A DNA stretch of 55,995 bases from SZAS-103 sp038226665 (lineage in GTDB: Bacteria > Pseudomonadota > Gammaproteobacteria > Xanthomonadales > Xanthomonadaceae). The notes below the pieces were generated by a model, which did not search any database, was not told where the DNA came from, and saw only the letters and a list, made by a program, of their open reading frames with translations. The position numbers and the translations under genes were made by a program. Positions 53,701 to 55,995 of the stretch are shown here, piece after piece. The number at the start of each line of letters is the position of its first letter. The first letter of the stretch is position 1. The stretch spans positions 1 through 55,995 of the forward strand of contig JBBRQI010000018.1 of NCBI GenBank assembly GCA_038226665.1, in the 5' to 3' direction.

Positions 53701-54254
53701 GCACCGCAGCGCGTTATGGCGGCAGCGGATTGGGACTCGCTATATGCCAGGAACTTGCCGCCGCGATGGGCGGGCAGATCGTAGTCGACAGCACGCCCGG
53801 CGTCGGCACACGCTTCGATGTGCTGCTGCCGCTCGCCGCGTCCGCGCCACCGCAAACCGTCGTCGCAACGTCGCGTACGGTGCAGCGCGCGTTGCGATTG
53901 CTGCTGGTCGAGGACGATCCGACCGTCGCCGAAGTCCTGGCCGGCCTGTTGCAGGCGCAGGGACACGAGGTAGTGCATGCGATGCATGGGCTGGCAGCAT
54001 TATCGGAACTCGAGAACGCGCCCTTCGATGCCGCGCTGCTCGACCTCGACCTGCCCGGCGTCAACGGCCTCGACCTCGCACGCCTGATCCGCGCCCGTGC
54101 GATCGCGCTGCCGCTGCTAGCAGTGACCGCGCGCGCGGATGCGAACGCGGAACCGGATGCGCGTGCGTCGGGGATGGATGGATTCCTGCGCAAGCCGGTG
54201 ACGGGAGAAATGCTGGCGGATGCGTTGGTGGCGTTATTGAAGGCGAAGCCTTAG
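50703..54254 (+). CDS. Hybrid histidine kinase with periplasmic two-component-regulator propeller
   Basis: 1183 residues, ATG at 50703 behind GGGGAGAGT. Signal peptide (about 1-19), two-component-regulator propeller repeats to about 660 (SRGYLWLATDDGLARYDG, WVATTAGAARW), a Y_Y_Y domain to about 755 and one membrane helix near 770-790. The kinase core has the phospho-acceptor His in GHEIRTPM near 822 and an ATPase with NLGNNAIKFT. The receiver domain is at about 1065-1175 with Asp in LLDLDLPG and Lys in RKPV. No DNA-binding output domain follows, so it needs a partner. It may sense an extracytoplasmic carbohydrate. Confidence 0.92.
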   Translation: MRALIACCLFWLLAAAHAALPETPLFRSFGVADGLPSSAVNAIAQDSRGYLWLATDDGLARYDGAGFRVWQHDPADPRSLPGNLVQALHVDARDRVWIAMEDHGFAMLQADGMHFRTYTHANTPAMGEDDVFAFASTRDGALWFGTFGGGLYRMDAQGTLKNFQHDDKNPRSLPDANVLSLVVDAHGDLWVATTAGAARWTGHDFERIDAPGLADAMVYGMTVDPDGRLWFAAKTGLFVRDAGRGLRALHWNPDAAEPRVTGILPDRDGGYWLSTPMLLRRRNAAPTDGGVDALARPIPVPGTERVRDMLQDREGSVWFATKGGGLAQLVPQALQFAGFRHDPHDPASLSASGPEAIARADDGRLWVAGGRSAIDLLDPASGAIEHWVPPELEHKWLWALNHAHGGSLWVGYNTGIARIDPRTRKVQVWDQDSAHDAPLSGPNDLIAQTPDGRVWFSSLGAGIQARDRDGHVLFAIKPDDALGLTAPDTEQLGVSPQGALWLAGAQGLLAWNDVAHRFAPVPGAPDDRVYGFAFANTHTVWLNRFGVLERYGWDGHALQLQLHADQHQGLPAVESGGVIADARGDAWLTTTRGLLRFDAQRGRVRVYGVRDGLPNQEFGRHPPLLMANGVAAAGTVDGLVLFEPAKIALNDAVPPLMIDAVGLRRGEGREVALDPHAPIELGPDDRDLRVSARLLSYLDPKAHRYRSWLRGFDPGWIEQGAAGERVFSRLDAGHYTLRIQATNADGVWSAPQELAIKVRPPWWKTGIAYIAYVVLALLVFALLAWLYRRRLKQRHAFALSEQRSALAEQNSEAKTRFLATMGHEIRTPMTGVLGMAELLLGTELAPPQRHQAESIQRAGQHLLRLVNDSLDLARIEAGKLALDDAPFDPRVLLREVDALLRPLAQVKGLLFETNVADDAPRGLRGDAARVRQILLNLGNNAIKFTERGSVRVLIARSVLEQDRQRDACGLHVTVADTGPGLNAEQRTRLFQRFEQADGARTAARYGGSGLGLAICQELAAAMGGQIVVDSTPGVGTRFDVLLPLAASAPPQTVVATSRTVQRALRLLLVEDDPTVAEVLAGLLQAQGHEVVHAMHGLAALSELENAPFDAALLDLDLPGVNGLDLARLIRARAIALPLLAVTARADANAEPDARASGMDGFLRKPVTGEMLADALVALLKAKP

Positions 54255-54298
54255 TTGTAGCTGTAGACACCGACCGGACATGATGTCCGCGCACGACC

Positions 54299-54314
54299 CA
54301 GGCTGTGTGAAAAC
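54299..54314 (+). repeat. Left terminal inverted repeat of the IS
   Basis: CAGGCTGTGTGAAAAC, identical to the reverse complement of the right end. GACC precedes it. Confidence 0.88.
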
Positions 54315-54360
54315 CCTTTGACTCGATAAACTATTTCCATCGCGCCGACGAGTGTTGCCG

Positions 54361-55800
54361 ATGGGACGTTTTGTTGAAGGCGAAGACCGCTCGCAGAGCA
54401 CCTTGCTTCCCGAGCGTCTCGACGATTACGTGACCGAAGACAACCCTGTTCGGGTCGTGGACGTCTTCGTCGACCATCTCGATCTAGCGACGCTGGGCTT
54501 TGATCGAGTGCAAGCCCAAGCCACGGGTCGTCCGGGCTATCACCCAGCCACGCTGCTGAAGATTTATATCTACGGCTACCTCAATCGCGTGCAATCGAGT
54601 CGGCGTCTTGAACGCGAGGCGCAGCGGAATATCGAGTTGATGTGGCTGACCGGACGACTCGCACCGGACTTCAAGACGATCGCCGATTTTCGCAAGGACA
54701 ATGGATCGGCAATTCGCCGGGTCTGCCGTGAGTTCGTGATGTTGTGTCGTCGACTGGATCTGTTCTCGCAGGCCTTGGTGGCCATCGACGGCAGCAAGTT
54801 CAAGGCGGTCAACAACCGCGACCGGAACTACACACGCGCCAAGGTGCAGCGGCGGATCGAGCAGATCGAAGAGAGCGTGGCCCGGTATCTGTCGGAGCTG
54901 GACAGCGCAGATCGCCAGGGTGCGGCACCTGTCGCCGAAGCCCGCACGACGCGGCTTCGCGAAAAGATCGAGACGCTGCATTCGGAAATGCAGCGGATGC
55001 AAACGCTGGCCAACGAAGTGGCAGCCGCACCCGACCAGCAGATTTCGCTGACCGATCCGGATGCGCGATCCATGGCCACCAGTGGCAAAGGGACGGGCAT
55101 CGTTGGCTACAACGTGCAGACGGCCGTGGATGCACAGCACCACCTGATCGTCGATCACCACGTCACCAACGTCGGCAACGACCGCAGCCAACTGGCCACC
55201 ATGGCGACGCGTGCGCGTACCACCATGCAGGTTGAACACCTTGAAGTGGTCGCTGATCGTGGTTACTTCAGCGGCGAGGAAATCGTGGCGTGCGAACAGG
55301 CCGGCATCACGGCTTACGTGCCGCGACCACAGACCTCCAACAGCCAAGCCAAGGGTCTGTTCGGCAAGCGGGACTTCAACTATGTGTCCGAAACCAACAC
55401 CTATCGCTGCCCGGCAGGACAGTCACTGATCTGGCGCTTCACCACGGTCGAAAAGGGACTGACGTTGCATTGCTACTGGAGTTCAGCCTGCAAGGGCTGT
55501 CCGCTCAAGGCGCAGTGCACTTCGTCACCCCAACGACGCGTCAAACGCTGGGAGCATGAAGCCGTGATCGATGCGATGCAGCAGCGTCTGGATCATGATC
55601 CAGACAAGATGCGTATCCGCCGGCAGACGGTCGAGCATCCCTTCGGCACTCTCAAGGCGTGGATGGGATCCACGCACTTCCTGATGCGCACGCTGAAGCA
55701 TGTCAGCACTGAGATGAGCCTGCATGTGCTCGCCTACAACCTCAAACGTGTGATGCGCATCCTGGGAATCGCGCCACTGATGCAGGCGATGTGCGCGTAA
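54361..55800 (+). CDS. IS1182-family transposase
   Basis: 479 residues from the ATG at 54361 (MGRFVEGEDRSQ); a GTG three codons earlier is less likely. N-terminal DUF772-type region (GYHPATLLKIYIYGYLNRVQ; DFRKDN) and a DDE catalytic core with VAIDGSKFKAV (Asp), VVADRGYFSGEE (Asp) and RRQTVEHPFGTLKAWMG (Glu). A Cys-rich zinc-like insert (SSACKGCPLKAQC) lies near 380. No frameshift is seen, so the element may be active. A second copy elsewhere in the genome is likely but not visible here. Confidence 0.95.
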   Translation: MGRFVEGEDRSQSTLLPERLDDYVTEDNPVRVVDVFVDHLDLATLGFDRVQAQATGRPGYHPATLLKIYIYGYLNRVQSSRRLEREAQRNIELMWLTGRLAPDFKTIADFRKDNGSAIRRVCREFVMLCRRLDLFSQALVAIDGSKFKAVNNRDRNYTRAKVQRRIEQIEESVARYLSELDSADRQGAAPVAEARTTRLREKIETLHSEMQRMQTLANEVAAAPDQQISLTDPDARSMATSGKGTGIVGYNVQTAVDAQHHLIVDHHVTNVGNDRSQLATMATRARTTMQVEHLEVVADRGYFSGEEIVACEQAGITAYVPRPQTSNSQAKGLFGKRDFNYVSETNTYRCPAGQSLIWRFTTVEKGLTLHCYWSSACKGCPLKAQCTSSPQRRVKRWEHEAVIDAMQQRLDHDPDKMRIRRQTVEHPFGTLKAWMGSTHFLMRTLKHVSTEMSLHVLAYNLKRVMRILGIAPLMQAMCA

Positions 55801-55974
55801 GCCAGCGCTCGCCGAAAAACAGGTCAACCCACGAGCCTGTAGAGACCTTCGGTATCGATTAGTGCCGTTTTGAATTTCCAACAGTTCGGTTTTCACCAAA
55901 TGAAACAGGTCGATTGCAGGTGGCCTGCAAAGCGCTCAGCGCTGCTTTGGCGTCATCGTTTACAGCGCAAATGC

Positions 55975-55990
55975 GTTTTCACACAGCCTG
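55975..55990 (-). repeat. Right terminal inverted repeat of the IS
   Basis: GTTTTCACACAGCCTG on the plus strand, the reverse complement of the left end. GACC follows at 55991-55994. Confidence 0.88.
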
Positions 55991-55995
55991 GACCC

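Larger units (their letters stand above)
54299..55990 (+). mobile_element. IS1182-family insertion sequence, complete
   Basis: 1692 bases bounded by perfect 16-base inverted repeats CAGGCTGTGTGAAAAC (54299-54314 and, inverted, 55975-55990). GACC flanks both ends (54295-54298 and 55991-55994), an apparent 4-base target duplication. The element contains one transposase gene and a 190-base non-coding tail. It inserted 45 bases after the hybrid kinase stop, so the kinase gene is not broken. The last base of the window lies just outside the element. Confidence 0.88.

Noticed and set aside
54275..54289. Near-palindrome CGGACAT-G-ATGTCCG after the hybrid kinase gene
   Set aside because: The loop is only one base and no T run follows, so it is not a normal terminator; operator function cannot be supported.

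Overview
The window is a GC-rich chromosomal stretch of a gammaproteobacterium of the order Xanthomonadales (Lysobacterales), most likely Rhodanobacteraceae or a relative. This placement is an inference. It rests on the pilS/pilR region abutting sucCD, on the bamD/rluD/pgeF/clpB block, and on a metX-metB-hom operon behind a SAM-I riboswitch. Genes are dense and antisense reading frames are long because of the GC content. No tRNA, rRNA or CRISPR array was seen.

Layout. (1) 1-11196, plus strand: surface-polysaccharide genes. A glycosyltransferase cut by the left edge, a second GT2 glycosyltransferase and a lysyltransferase/flippase-type membrane protein are followed by a ten-gene overlapping run. 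That run starts with rfbF and rfbG (CDP-glucose to CDP-4-keto-6-deoxyglucose). It continues with a 3,5-epimerase, a TylCIII-type C-methyltransferase, a PLP aminotransferase, a PhyH dioxygenase, a second C-methyltransferase-like protein, a GNAT acetyltransferase, a WbqC protein and a CmcI-type methyltransferase. Together they could build and decorate an unusual branched and/or amino 6-deoxy sugar. (2) 11247-21688, minus strand: a type IV pilin locus. It has two pilins, each with its own sigma-54 promoter, the regulator pilR and the kinase pilS. Three homologous GT-C-type membrane proteins with C-terminal TPR-like ends are also here, two of them lying between pilS and pilR. (3) 21851-28540: sucCD, nadE, bamD, rluD and pgeF, which are housekeeping genes. 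(4) 28545-30453 and on to 31140: a decayed 2OG-Fe(II) oxygenase gene, a gtrA/gtrB pair and a methyltransferase, placed between pgeF and clpB. (5) 31158-37854: clpB with a sigma-32 promoter, a SulP transporter overlapping a ParBc_2 protein, and prfC. (6) 37964-43342: two signalling proteins in one minus-strand operon, a MASE1-GGDEF-EAL protein and a large propeller sensor with a degenerate GGDEF domain. (7) 43488-47107: promoter, SAM-I riboswitch, Shine-Dalgarno-sequestering hairpin, metX, metB and hom. (8) 47165-50522: a lipoprotein, sdaA, a glutaredoxin-like protein, yceI and cytochrome b561. (9) 50703-54254: a hybrid histidine kinase with a periplasmic propeller. (10) 54299-55990: a complete IS1182-type element with 16-bp inverted repeats and an apparent 4-bp target duplication.

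The most interesting parts are the three putative pilin-linked GT-C enzymes embedded in the pilA/pilR/pilS region, the CDP-sugar operon with its unusual tailoring enzymes, the translationally acting SAM-I riboswitch, and the overlapping SulP/ParBc_2 pair.
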